Shown here: one piece after another, positions 29,518-38,247 of the stretch | Layout of the letters: each line of letters begins with the position of its first letter | Numbering within the stretch: the stretch's first letter is position 1 | Source of the DNA: Caballeronia sp. SL2Y3 | Lineage (GTDB): Bacteria > Pseudomonadota > Gammaproteobacteria > Burkholderiales > Burkholderiaceae | NCBI RefSeq assembly: GCF_022879575.1 | Contig: NZ_CP084260.1 | Location: 930,001 to 994,000 of the forward strand | Reading direction: 5' to 3' | DNA length: 64,000 bases | The notes under the pieces: model-generated | The model's input: only the letters and a program-made list of their open reading frames with translations | Told to the model about the DNA's origin: nothing | The model's database searches: none | Program-made: the position numbers and the translations under genes

Positions 29518-30354
29518 ATGAATGATCTGCTGCGTTCGTTCGTGCGCGCGCTGGCGAACGTCTTCCATCCGCGCATGCTCTGGCTCACGCTGATGCCGTT
29601 CGCGGTCGCCACCGCCGTCTGGGGCGCGATCCTGTGGTTTTTCTGGCAGACGCTCACCGGCGCGGCGAACGGCTGGCTCGACGGCTGGGCGCTGACCTCC
29701 GCGATGTACCGCCTGTTCGATGCCGTCGGCTTTTCGTCGCTGCATGCGGTCATTGCGCCGTTCCTCGTCGTCATTGTGACGATTCCGCTGATCGTCGTGA
29801 CGGTGCTCCTGCTGATCGCCACGCTTTCGATGCCGGGCGTCGTCAAGCTGCTCACGCGCCCTCCGAAGGGCCACTATGCGGCGCTCGAAGCGCGGCGCGG
29901 CGGCTCGTGGTACGGCAGCCTCGGGCATTCGGTGCTGACGACCCTCGTGTGCCTCGTGGCGCTCGTCGTGACCTTGCCGCTCTGGTTGATCCCGCCTTTC
30001 TTCGCGCTGATTCCGCCGCTCCTGTGGGGCTGGCTCACGTATCGCGTGATGACCTACGACGCGCTCGCCATGCACGCGAGCCCCGACGAACGGCGCGCGA
30101 TCGTGCGCGAATCGCGCTGGCCGCTGCTCGCCATCGGCATCGTGAGCGGATTGTTGAGCTCCGTTCCGACGCTGCTGTGGGCGTGGTCGGTCTGGCTCCT
30201 GCCGCTGTTTCCGGTCGTGGCCGCGGTGACGATCTGGGCGTATGCGTTCATTCTCGTGTTTTCGGCGCTGTGGTTCGCGCACTACTGCCTGCACGCGCTC
30301 GCGCGGCTGCGGGCGAACGAGCCGCGTTATCCGGCCATCACGGCGCAGTCCTGA
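29518..30354 (+). CDS. EI24-domain (CysZ-like) membrane protein
   Basis: The 278-residue protein starts MNDLLRSFVRALANVFHPRM and has about six helices with the hydrophobic pattern of the EI24/CysZ domain. CysZ imports sulfate in enterobacteria, but many members of this domain have no known role and there are no sulfur genes here. The ATG at 29518 is chosen over earlier in-frame starts because the conserved start of the domain lies there. The next gene begins 29 bp after its stop. Confidence 0.82.
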   Translation: MNDLLRSFVRALANVFHPRMLWLTLMPFAVATAVWGAILWFFWQTLTGAANGWLDGWALTSAMYRLFDAVGFSSLHAVIAPFLVVIVTIPLIVVTVLLLIATLSMPGVVKLLTRPPKGHYAALEARRGGSWYGSLGHSVLTTLVCLVALVVTLPLWLIPPFFALIPPLLWGWLTYRVMTYDALAMHASPDERRAIVRESRWPLLAIGIVSGLLSSVPTLLWAWSVWLLPLFPVVAAVTIWAYAFILVFSALWFAHYCLHALARLRANEPRYPAITAQS

Positions 30355-30383
30355 ACGGCGGTCAACAGGAAGAAGAGGCACTC

Positions 30384-31196
30384 ATGGGCATTGGCGTCAT
30401 CATCATCGGCGACGAAATCCTGTCCGGGCGGCGCACGGACAAGCATCTGCCGAAAGTCATCGAACTGTTGGGCGCGCGCGGGCTGTCGCTCGACTGGGCG
30501 GAATACGTCGGCGACGATCCCGCGCGCATTACCGCGACGCTCGCGCGCACGTTCGCGTCGGGCGACATCGTGTTTTCGACGGGCGGCATCGGCGCGACGC
30601 CCGACGATCACACGCGCCAGTGCGCGGCCAAGGCGCTCGGCGTGCCGCTCGCGTTGCAGCCGGAAGCGGCGGAGCTGATCCGCGCGCGCATCCGCGACAT
30701 GGCGGGCGACCAGCCTGCGGATCTCGATTCGCCCGAGAACCTGCATCGGCTGAACATGGGCATGTTCCCGCAAGGCGCCGAGATCATTCCGAACAGCTAC
30801 AACAAGATTCCGGGCTTCTCTGTCGGCGATCATCACTTCGTGCCGGGCTTTCCGGTCATGGCGTGGCCGATGATCGAATGGGTGCTCGACACGAAATACG
30901 CGCATCTGCACCACGCGACGCCGTATGTCGAGCGTTCGCTGCTCGTCTTCGGGCTGCCGGAATCGCGCATCACGCCGCTGATGGTCGCCATCGAGCGCGA
31001 TTTCGCCGGCGTGCGGGCGTTTAGCCTGCCGAGCGTCGGCGATGCGGCGCGCGGCGCGCTCTATGCGCGGCCGCACATCGATCTGGGCGTGAAGGGCGAT
31101 CCCGAGCGCGCGAACGCCGCGTTCGAGGCGCTGCGCGAAGGCGTGGCGGCGCTGGGCGGCGAGGTCGTCGAAGTGCCGCCGGAGGACGCGCGTTGA
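30384..31196 (+). CDS. Molybdopterin-binding-domain (MoaB/CinA-type) protein
   Basis: The N-terminal half of this 270-residue protein is a MoCF_biosynth domain: GVIIIGDEILSGRRTDKHLP near residue 3, then FSTGGIGATPDDHTRQ near residue 66, the TGGxGxTxDD pterin-binding motif. The C-terminal part matches the second domain of CinA-like proteins without a deamidase domain. Family members act in molybdenum-cofactor synthesis or on pyridine nucleotides; the exact role is open. AGGAAGAAGAGG lies upstream of the start. It overlaps cutC by four bases. Confidence 0.88.
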   Translation: MGIGVIIIGDEILSGRRTDKHLPKVIELLGARGLSLDWAEYVGDDPARITATLARTFASGDIVFSTGGIGATPDDHTRQCAAKALGVPLALQPEAAELIRARIRDMAGDQPADLDSPENLHRLNMGMFPQGAEIIPNSYNKIPGFSVGDHHFVPGFPVMAWPMIEWVLDTKYAHLHHATPYVERSLLVFGLPESRITPLMVAIERDFAGVRAFSLPSVGDAARGALYARPHIDLGVKGDPERANAAFEALREGVAALGGEVVEVPPEDAR

Positions 31197-31882
31197 TTCT
31201 GCTCGAAGTCATCGCGACGACGGTCGCGGACGCGCGCGCCGCCGAGCGCAGCGGGGCGAACCGCATCGAACTGATCACCGCGATGGGCGAGGGCGGGCTG
31301 ACGCCGAGTATCGGTCTGATCGAAGCGGTCGTGGACGCGGTCGGCATTCCGGTGAACGTGATCGTGCGTCCGCATAGCCGCTCGTTCGTCTACGATGACG
31401 ACGATCTGGCCGTCATGCTGCGCGACGTCCGCGCCATCGCGAAGAGCCGCGCGAATGCGATCGTCGTGGGCATGCTGCGCGAGAACGGCGAGGTCGATAC
31501 CGATGCGCTCTCGCGCGTAATCGCCGCCGCCGATGGCTTGCCGCTCACGTTCCACCGCGCGATCGACGAGGCGCGCGATTTATCCGCCGCCTTCGACACG
31601 CTGCTTCGCTTCGACGCCATCACGAACGTGCTGACGTCGGGCGGCCAACCGTCGGTACTGCAAGCGGAAACGCAGATCAGATCGCTCGTCGAACGTTCGC
31701 AAGGCACGCATTGCACCGTGCTGGCAGGCGCCGGGCTGACCGTGGACGCGGTCGCGCCTTTCGTCGCTGCGACAGGCGTGCGGGCGGTGCATTTCGGCTC
31801 GGGCGTGCGGATCGGCGGCAAAGGGCTCGCGCCCGTCGACGAAGCCGCCGTCGCCCGCGCGCGGGCATTGCTCGACCGCTAG
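31193..31882 (+). CDS. cutC: CutC family protein
   Basis: The 229-residue TIM-barrel protein has family motifs LEVIATTVADARAAERSGAN, RIEL, GGLTPS, VIVRPHSRSFVY, TFHRAID and LTSGG. CutC was first linked to copper homeostasis, though the mechanism is disputed. The start is TTG at 31193, overlapping the previous stop in TTGA, with GGAGG seven bases upstream. Expression is therefore translationally coupled to the molybdopterin-binding-domain gene. Confidence 0.95.
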   Translation: MILLEVIATTVADARAAERSGANRIELITAMGEGGLTPSIGLIEAVVDAVGIPVNVIVRPHSRSFVYDDDDLAVMLRDVRAIAKSRANAIVVGMLRENGEVDTDALSRVIAAADGLPLTFHRAIDEARDLSAAFDTLLRFDAITNVLTSGGQPSVLQAETQIRSLVERSQGTHCTVLAGAGLTVDAVAPFVAATGVRAVHFGSGVRIGGKGLAPVDEAAVARARALLDR

Positions 31883-31898
31883 CGCCCGACGCGCCGCC

Positions 31899-32363
31899 TC
31901 ACGCCCCGATCCAAGGCAATCCGCGGAAGCACCATCCCGACACCGTCTTGCGGTGCCCTTGTCCGTCCTTGTCGCCTTCGAAGCCTTCCAGCAGGTCGTA
32001 GGCTTTCGTGAACCCCTGATTCTGCGCGGCGACGGCGGCGAGCTTCGAGCGCGCGGCGCTGCGGCATAAGAACACGAGCGGCGTGTCCGGAGTGGCGATT
32101 TGTCTTAATTGTTCGATAAACTCAGCGTTTGGCACCGAACCGGGATAGCGAATCCATTCGATGTGCGCGTACTGCTCGCCGTTGATCGCGGGCCGGCCCA
32201 CCCAGTCGAGTTCGGCGCGGGTGCGCACGTCGACGAGGCGAGCGCGCGGTTCCAGTTGGAGGAACTCGAAGGCTTCGGCGGGCAGGAGCGCGCCTGCGTA
32301 GGTGAGGTTGTTCTCGGCGGCCCGGCTCGCGGCTTTGCCGTACAGTTGGTCGAGCGTACTCAT
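31899..32363 (-). CDS. Rhodanese-domain protein
   Basis: The 154-residue protein is a single rhodanese domain with VDVRTRAELDWVG near residues 44-56. The active-site loop is LCRSAARSK with Cys100, typical of single-domain sulfurtransferases that carry persulfide sulfur. It probably acts in the cytoplasm, since no signal is seen. It converges with cutC (16 bp between stops) and diverges from glnA. Confidence 0.92.
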   Translation of the reverse strand: MSTLDQLYGKAASRAAENNLTYAGALLPAEAFEFLQLEPRARLVDVRTRAELDWVGRPAINGEQYAHIEWIRYPGSVPNAEFIEQLRQIATPDTPLVFLCRSAARSKLAAVAAQNQGFTKAYDLLEGFEGDKDGQGHRKTVSGWCFRGLPWIGA

Positions 32364-32505
32364 GGCGAGGTGTCTCCGTTCGCTTAAAGAATTGATTCTA
32401 GCTTGGCGGCTACGCGCGCAACTCGGAACATCTCGAGCGCTATTTCGGTGCGTGAATCGGGACGAGCACAGCGAAGGTGCGCCTGGATGGCCGTGCTAGG
32501 ATGGA

Positions 32506-32521
32506 TGCACCTTGATGGTGC
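32506..32521. promoter_or_regulatory. NtrC-binding site upstream of glnA
   Basis: TGCACC-TTGA-TGGTGC is a perfect 6-4-6 dyad that fits the NtrC enhancer consensus. It lies about 100-115 bp upstream of the sigma-54 promoter, the normal enhancer distance. A weaker partial dyad (TGCGCC...GTGC, around 32479-32496) may be a second site. The rest of the 358-bp gap shows nothing else. Confidence 0.85.
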
Positions 32522-32619
32522 TATCGGCGGGGCTCGGGCGACGTCGCACAATCGGACACGTCTGGCGCCTGCTCCAAAAACGCCGTTGCATCAGTCATTT
32601 AGCCTGCGCATGACGCGCA

Positions 32620-32635
32620 TGGCATAGAAGCTGCT
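32620..32635 (+). promoter_or_regulatory. Sigma-54 promoter of glnA
   Basis: TGGCATAGAAGCTGCT has GG and GC exactly ten bases apart, as needed for the -24/-12 boxes of RpoN promoters. The start would be near 32646, about 75 bases before glnA. The NtrC dyad upstream supports it. Confidence 0.8.
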
Positions 32636-32721
32636 TTTTCCACCCTCGATTGAAACGGCAGTGCAGAATTGGTCGAGGCGGCGGAGCGATTCGCCGACTT
32701 TTGTTAATCAGGAGATAGGTA

Positions 32722-34137
32722 ATGAGTAAATCCGTGGCCGACGTCATGCAACTCGTCAAGGACGAGGACGTCAAGTTTGTCGATTTTCGCTTCACCGACA
32801 CGCGCGGCAAAGAACAACACGTTTCCGTGCCGGTCTCGGCATTCGACGAAGACAAATTTGAAAGCGGCCACGCTTTCGACGGTTCGTCCATCGCCGGCTG
32901 GAAGGGTATCGAAGCGTCGGACATGCTGCTCGTGCCGGATGCGGACACCGCGTTCATCGACCCGTTCTACGAAGAATCCACGCTGGTTCTGACCTGCGAC
33001 GTGGTCGAGCCGGCCGACGGCAAGGGCTACGAGCGCGATCCGCGCTCGCTCGCGAAGCGCGCCGAAGCCTATCTGAAGAGCTCGGGCCTGGGTGACACCG
33101 CGTTCTTCGGTCCGGAGCCGGAATTCTTCATTTTCGACTCGGTGCAGTGGAACACGGACCAGTCGGGCACATTCGTGAAGATCGGCTCGGAAGAAGCGCC
33201 GTGGTCGTCGGCGAAGGAATTCGAAGGCGGCAACACCGGCCACCGTCCGGGCACCAAGGGCGGCTACTTCCCGGTAGCGCCTGTCGACACGTTCCAGGAC
33301 ATCCGCTCGGAAATGTGTCTGCTGCTCGAACAAATCGGCATTCCGGTCGAAGTGCACCACCACGAAGTGGCGGGCCAGGGCCAGAACGAAATCGGCACCA
33401 AGTTCTCGACGCTGGTTCAGCGCGCGGACTGGCTGCAGCAGATGAAGTACATCATCCACAACGTCGCGCACACGTACGGCAAGACGGCGACGTTCATGCC
33501 GAAGCCGATCGTCGGCGATAACGGCTCGGGCATGCACGTTCACCAGTCCATCTGGAAGGACGGCCAGAACCTGTTCGCGGGCAACGGCTATGCGGGCCTG
33601 TCGGAATTCGCGCTGTTCTACATCGGCGGCATCATCAAGCATGCGCGCGCGCTGAACGCGATCACGAACCCGGGTACGAACTCGTACAAGCGTCTCGTGC
33701 CGCACTTCGAAGCGCCCGTGAAGCTGGCTTACTCGGCTCGCAACCGTTCGGCGTCGATCCGCATTCCGCACGTGAGCAACCCGAAGGGCCGCCGTATCGA
33801 AACGCGCTTCCCGGATCCGCTCGCGAATCCGTACCTGTGCTTCTCCGCGCTGATGATGGCGGGTCTCGACGGCGTGCAGAACAAGATTCATCCGGGCGAA
33901 GCCGCGGACAAGAATCTGTACGACCTGCCGCCGGAAGAAGACGCGAAGATCCCGACCGTTTGCGCGGGCCTGGATCAGGCGCTCGACGCGCTGGACGGCG
34001 ACCGCGAGTTCCTGACGCGCGGCGGCGTGTTCACGGATTCGATGCTCGACGCATACATCGAACTGAAGACGAACGAGCTGCAGCGTTATCGTCAGGCGGT
34101 GCACCCGATCGAGTTCGAGATGTACTACTCGCTGTAA
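32722..34137 (+). CDS. glnA: Glutamine synthetase type I
   Basis: GlnA makes glutamine from glutamate, ammonia and ATP and works as a dodecamer. The 471-residue protein has the catalytic beta-grasp sequence [12 protein letters not shown] near residue 55, the ATP-site signature [16 protein letters not shown], the Arg-containing NRSASIRIP, and the adenylylation loop NLYDLPPEE with Tyr400. It is thus the adenylylated type (GSI-beta). AGGAG precedes the ATG. Sigma-54/NtrC control is predicted from the upstream sites, and ntrBC follow after a terminator. Confidence 0.99.
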   Translation: MSKSVADVMQLVKDEDVKFVDFRFTDTRGKEQHVSVPVSAFDEDKFESGHAFDGSSIAGWKGIEASDMLLVPDADTAFIDPFYEESTLVLTCDVVEPADGKGYERDPRSLAKRAEAYLKSSGLGDTAFFGPEPEFFIFDSVQWNTDQSGTFVKIGSEEAPWSSAKEFEGGNTGHRPGTKGGYFPVAPVDTFQDIRSEMCLLLEQIGIPVEVHHHEVAGQGQNEIGTKFSTLVQRADWLQQMKYIIHNVAHTYGKTATFMPKPIVGDNGSGMHVHQSIWKDGQNLFAGNGYAGLSEFALFYIGGIIKHARALNAITNPGTNSYKRLVPHFEAPVKLAYSARNRSASIRIPHVSNPKGRRIETRFPDPLANPYLCFSALMMAGLDGVQNKIHPGEAADKNLYDLPPEEDAKIPTVCAGLDQALDALDGDREFLTRGGVFTDSMLDAYIELKTNELQRYRQAVHPIEFEMYYSL

Positions 34138-34210
34138 CGCATGAAGGCAGCGCGTTTCGTTGATTTCGATTCGATGAAGCGCGCTCGCCGCATGTCATGA
34201 AGAACGACGG

Positions 34211-34238
34211 AAAAGGGACGGCGCGCCGTCCCTTTTTT
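34211..34238 (+). terminator. Rho-independent terminator after glnA
   Basis: AAAAGGGACGGC pairs with GCGCCGTCCCTTTT, followed by T. It probably limits read-through from the strong glnA promoter into ntrB. Confidence 0.85.
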
Positions 34239-34304
34239 AATCGCTCGCGGTTGTCACGCAACGAGAAGAAGATCGGTAGCACGAACGACCTCAATCATTG
34301 CACG

Positions 34305-35447
34305 ATGGTGCTCAAGAATCTGATCAAGGCGCGAAAGGGTCACGCCGATGCGCTCTCCGACGACACGCAACTCGCCGCGACCGGCCTGCTGCCCGGCCTC
34401 GAAGCGTTGCCGACTGTCGTGCTCGTGCTCGACAAGCGCAATCTCAGGATCGCGTACGCGAACCCGTCGGCGGAGTCGATGCTCGAGATGTCGCGCAAGC
34501 AACTGATGCAGACGCATTGGCCCGAACTCTTCGCGAACGCCGACGAACTGGCGACGACTATCGCTTCCATCGCGGAGAACCGCTTCAACGCGACGCGGCT
34601 CGACGCGGCGCTCGAACGCGCGGGGCGCGAGCCGCTTCACGTGCATGCGATCGTCGCATATCTCGAAGCCGCGCCCGATTACGTGCTGCTCGAACTCTTC
34701 GAGAACGAGCGCCATCTGCGCACGGATCGCGAAGAGCGCATCCACGATCTGACGGCGGTCAACAAGCAACTGATCCGCAATCTCGCACACGAGATCAAGA
34801 ATCCGCTCGGCGGCATTCGCGGCGCGGCGCAACTGCTGGAGTTCGAGCTTGGCGGGCGCGAACGCGACGAGTTGCGCGAATACACGCAGGTCATCATCAA
34901 GGAATCGGACCGCCTGCAAACGCTCGTCGATCGCTTGCTGGAGCCGCACCGGCATCCGCATATCGTCGGCGACGTCAACATTCACGAAGTCTGCGAGCGC
35001 GTGCGCGCGGTGATCCTCGCGGAGTTCCCGCGCGGCCTCACCATCGAACGCGACTACGACGTGAGCGTGCCCGACCTGCGCGGCGACAAGGAGCAACTGA
35101 TTCAGGCGCTGCTCAACATCGTGCGCAACGCGGCGGAGGCGCTCAAGGAGCGCATCTCGCAAGGCGACGCGAAGATCGAGCTGCGCACGCGCATCGCGCG
35201 CAAGGTGACTATCGGCAAGCGCCTGCACAAACTGGCACTGGACTTGCATATCACTGACAACGGTCCCGGCATTCCCGGCGATATCCGCGACCGCATCTTC
35301 TTTCCGCTCGTGTCGGGCAGGGAAGACGGAAGCGGTCTCGGCCTCACGCTCGCGCAGTCGTTCGTGCAGCAGCATGACGGGTTGATCGAAGTGGAGAGCA
35401 AGCCGGGCTGCACGGAGTTCGCCATCCTGCTGCCTTTCGGGAACTGA
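34305..35447 (+). CDS. ntrB: Nitrogen-regulation sensor kinase NtrB
   Basis: The 380-residue cytoplasmic kinase has an N-terminal PAS domain (PTVVLVLDKRNLRIAYANPS), the H-box LAHEIKNPLGGIRGAAQ with His162, N-box NIVRNAAEAL and the late G-box DGSGLGLTLAQS. NtrB phosphorylates or dephosphorylates NtrC according to PII protein (nitrogen) status. The ATG at 34305 is chosen because the longer open frame would start inside the upstream terminator. ntrC follows after 136 bp. Confidence 0.96.
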   Translation: MVLKNLIKARKGHADALSDDTQLAATGLLPGLEALPTVVLVLDKRNLRIAYANPSAESMLEMSRKQLMQTHWPELFANADELATTIASIAENRFNATRLDAALERAGREPLHVHAIVAYLEAAPDYVLLELFENERHLRTDREERIHDLTAVNKQLIRNLAHEIKNPLGGIRGAAQLLEFELGGRERDELREYTQVIIKESDRLQTLVDRLLEPHRHPHIVGDVNIHEVCERVRAVILAEFPRGLTIERDYDVSVPDLRGDKEQLIQALLNIVRNAAEALKERISQGDAKIELRTRIARKVTIGKRLHKLALDLHITDNGPGIPGDIRDRIFFPLVSGREDGSGLGLTLAQSFVQQHDGLIEVESKPGCTEFAILLPFGN

Positions 35448-35583
35448 CACAGGGAACTGACACGCGAATCAACCAACATCGACATTCACCAGACTGCGGG
35501 CCGCGATTCTCGCGCGAAGCCACGAAGCCTGACCGTTTCGACGGGCATACACCGAACCACACGAAGACTTCTCGCCGAACGAT

Positions 35584-37068
35584 ATGAAGCCGATCTGGAT
35601 AGTAGACGACGACCAATCCATCCGTTGGGTGCTCGAAAAAGCGCTCGCACGAGAGAACTTCACGACGCGCAGTTTTTCGGGCGTGCGCGACGCGCTTGCC
35701 GCGCTCGAAACCGAAAGCCCGCAAGTGCTGGTATCCGATATCCGCATGCCCGGCGGCTCCGGGCTCGAACTGCTGCAAACGGTGCGCGACAGGCTGCCTG
35801 GACTGCCCGTCATCATCATGACGGCGTTTTCCGATCTGGATAGCGCGGTCGCCGCGTTTCAGGGCGGCGCATTCGAATATCTCGCCAAGCCCTTCGATAT
35901 CGACAAGGCAGTGGAACTGATTCGCCGCGCCGTCGACGAAAGCATGCGCGGCGAGGCCGCGTACGATGAGCGCGTGACCGAGACGCCCGAGATGCTGGGA
36001 CAAGCGCCTGCGATGCAGGACATGTTCCGCGCGATCGGCCGCCTGTCGCATTCGGCGGCGACCGTGCTCATCACAGGCGAATCAGGCACCGGAAAGGAGC
36101 TTGTCGCGCGCGCGTTGCACCGACATAGCCCGCGGGCCAACGGGCCGTTCATCGCGCTCAATACGGCGGCGATCCCGAAGGATCTGTTGGAGTCCGAACT
36201 ATTCGGTCACGAGCGTGGCGCGTTCACGGGCGCGCAGGCCATGCGGCAGGGCCGCTTCGAACAGGCGGAGAACGGCACGCTCTTTCTCGACGAAATCGGC
36301 GACATGCCGTTCGATCTGCAAACGCGGCTCTTGCGCGTGCTGTCCGATGGGCAGTTCTATCGGGTCGGCGGCCACAATCCGCTGCGCGCGAACGTGCGCG
36401 TGATCGCCGCCACGCACCAGAATCTGGAATCGCGCGTGCGGCAGGGCCTGTTTCGCGAGGACTTGTACCATCGCCTCAACGTGATCCGGCTGCGTCTACC
36501 GGCGCTGCGCGAACGCAGCGAAGACATTCCGCTGCTCACGCGGCACTTCCTGCAGAAGAGCGCGCGCGATCTGGGCGTCGAGCCCAAGCGCGTGTCCGAC
36601 AGCGCGCTCGCTTATCTCGCGTCGCTGCCGTTTCCCGGCAACGTGCGCCAGCTCGAAAACCTGTGCAACTGGCTCACCGTGATGGCGCCCGCGCAAGTGA
36701 TCGAGCAGAAGGACCTGCCGCCCGATCTCACGCCGCGGCAGGACGTGACGCCTGAGAGCATCGCCGTATCGACCGATGGCGCGGTCGCTCAGAACGGGTC
36801 AGCCGTGCCTGCCTCGGCGCCCGCTTCGGCCCCGCCAGCGGGCGTGCCGGCGAGCGTATGGGAAAACGGCTTGCGCACGGAAGTCGCGCGGCTGTTGCGC
36901 GAAAATTCCGCCGATGTCATGGACGAACTCGCGCGCCGCTTCGAAGCCGCCGTGATCCGCGAGGCGCTCGACTTCACGCGCGGGCGCAAGGTCGAGGCGG
37001 CGGAGCGTCTCGGCATCGGCCGCAATACGATCACGCGCAAGATTCAGGAATTGCATCTCGACGCGTGA
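35584..37068 (+). CDS. ntrC: Nitrogen-regulation transcription factor NtrC
   Basis: The 494-residue sigma-54 activator has three domains. The receiver carries phospho-acceptor Asp52 (VSDIRMPGG). The AAA+ domain has GESGTGKE (Lys171), the sigma-54-contact loop GAFTGA at 212-217 and Walker B FLDEIGDM. The C-terminal Fis-type HTH is [19 protein letters not shown]. An Ala/Pro/Ser-rich linker of about 40 residues lies before the HTH. Phosphorylated NtrC should act at the dyad before glnA. It converges with the exonuclease gene, 14 bp apart. Confidence 0.97.
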   Translation: MKPIWIVDDDQSIRWVLEKALARENFTTRSFSGVRDALAALETESPQVLVSDIRMPGGSGLELLQTVRDRLPGLPVIIMTAFSDLDSAVAAFQGGAFEYLAKPFDIDKAVELIRRAVDESMRGEAAYDERVTETPEMLGQAPAMQDMFRAIGRLSHSAATVLITGESGTGKELVARALHRHSPRANGPFIALNTAAIPKDLLESELFGHERGAFTGAQAMRQGRFEQAENGTLFLDEIGDMPFDLQTRLLRVLSDGQFYRVGGHNPLRANVRVIAATHQNLESRVRQGLFREDLYHRLNVIRLRLPALRERSEDIPLLTRHFLQKSARDLGVEPKRVSDSALAYLASLPFPGNVRQLENLCNWLTVMAPAQVIEQKDLPPDLTPRQDVTPESIAVSTDGAVAQNGSAVPASAPASAPPAGVPASVWENGLRTEVARLLRENSADVMDELARRFEAAVIREALDFTRGRKVEAAERLGIGRNTITRKIQELHLDA

Positions 37069-37082
37069 CCGCATGGCACGGA

Positions 37083-37862
37083 TCAGCAGCCGACCGTCGC
37101 GACGACAGGCGCGTGGTCGGACGGCTGATCCCACTTTCGCGGCACCTTGTCGATTTCGCATGACGTGCACAGCGCCGACAACTCCGACGACAACAAAATG
37201 TGGTCGATGCGCAGGCCCGCGTTGCGCCGGAACGCCATCATGCGGTAATCCCACCACGTAAAGAGCTTCTCGGGCTGCTCGAACTTGCGGAAGGCGTCGG
37301 TGAGTCCCAGGCCGACGAGCTGCATGAAATGCGCGCGTTCTTCCGGCGAAACGAGGTTCTGACCTTCCCACGCTTTCGGGTCGTGCACGTCGCGGTCTTC
37401 CGGCGCGATGTTGTAATCGCCGAGCAGCGCGAGCTTCGGATACTGCATCATCTCTTCGCGCAGCCATTCGCGCAGCGCATCCAGCCAACGCATCTTGTAC
37501 GCGAATTTCTCGGAACCGGGCGCCTGCCCGTTCGGGAAATACGCCGACACCATGCGCACGCCGTTCACCGTCGCGGCAATCACGCGCTGCTGCAAGTCCT
37601 CGAAGCCGGGAATATTGCGCACGACGGTGGCGTCGTGCACGTCGATGCCGTCGCGCACCAGAATGCCGACGCCGTTATACGTCTTCTGTCCCGCGAACCA
37701 GCTTTTGTATCCGGCGGCTTCCAATTCGGCGCGGGGGAATTTCTCGTCGGGCAGCTTCAGTTCCTGAAGGCATAGCACATCCACTTGCGAGAGTTGCAGC
37801 CAGTCGGTGACGTGCTGAAGACGGACCTTGAGTGAGTTGACGTTCCAGGTGGCGATTTTCAT
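37083..37862 (-). CDS. xth: Exodeoxyribonuclease III
   Basis: The 259-residue enzyme belongs to the ExoIII/APE family that cleaves DNA at abasic sites and removes 3' blocks. It starts MKIATWNVNSLKVRLQHVTD. Active-site motifs follow in order: LQELKLPDE (metal Glu), GDYNIAPEDRDVHDP, DYRMMAFRRNAGLRIDHILLS and the final SDHAPV. Length and motifs match well. It stands alone between ntrC and the kdp operon. Confidence 0.96.
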   Translation of the reverse strand: MKIATWNVNSLKVRLQHVTDWLQLSQVDVLCLQELKLPDEKFPRAELEAAGYKSWFAGQKTYNGVGILVRDGIDVHDATVVRNIPGFEDLQQRVIAATVNGVRMVSAYFPNGQAPGSEKFAYKMRWLDALREWLREEMMQYPKLALLGDYNIAPEDRDVHDPKAWEGQNLVSPEERAHFMQLVGLGLTDAFRKFEQPEKLFTWWDYRMMAFRRNAGLRIDHILLSSELSALCTSCEIDKVPRKWDQPSDHAPVVATVGC

Positions 37863-38047
37863 GTGACGGCGATGGCCTGCGGCTTCTTGAGTGTCGATCG
37901 AAGCCGGAATGATAACGCCACGACGCTTGCGTACCGCCGCGCGCTCGTTTACGCGATTTTTACGCCGCCGCGCGATCTCTTGCCACGCCCTTTATCCCGG
38001 TCCTTCTACTCTTGCAGGCGTCCAATGCACAAGAGGAGAACCGAACA

Positions 38048-38155
38048 ATGGACCTGCTTTACGTCGCCGGCATCGCCCTGTTCTGGGCGCTGTGCGCGGC
38101 GCTGACCGTGGGCTGCGAGCGTTTGCGCCGCCGTCTGCCGGGAGCGAGCGCATGA
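38048..38155 (+). CDS. Micro-ORF before kdpF (small membrane peptide)
   Basis: A 35-residue frame reads [20 protein letters not shown] and ends in a basic tail ([13 protein letters not shown]). It has one membrane helix with a C-terminal positive end. AAGAGGAG eight bases before the ATG is a strong ribosome site. Its stop overlaps the kdpF start in ATGA, so it is translationally coupled to the kdp genes. I do not recognise it as a named Kdp subunit. Confidence 0.7.
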   Translation: MDLLYVAGIALFWALCAALTVGCERLRRRLPGASA

Positions 38156-38247
38156 CCGCATGGATGATCTGGCTCGCGGCTGCATCGACGCTGCTGCTTT
38201 TCGCCTACCTCGTGTACGCGCTGCTGCGCGCGGAGGATCTCGAATGA
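38152..38247 (+). CDS. kdpF: KdpF, small subunit of the K+-transporting ATPase
   Basis: This 31-residue single-helix peptide, ending [14 protein letters not shown], matches the KdpF C-terminal pattern YLxYALLxPExF. KdpF stabilises the KdpABC complex in the inner membrane. It overlaps the micro-ORF before it and kdpA after it, each by four bases (ATGA). Confidence 0.9.
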   Translation: MTAWMIWLAAASTLLLFAYLVYALLRAEDLE

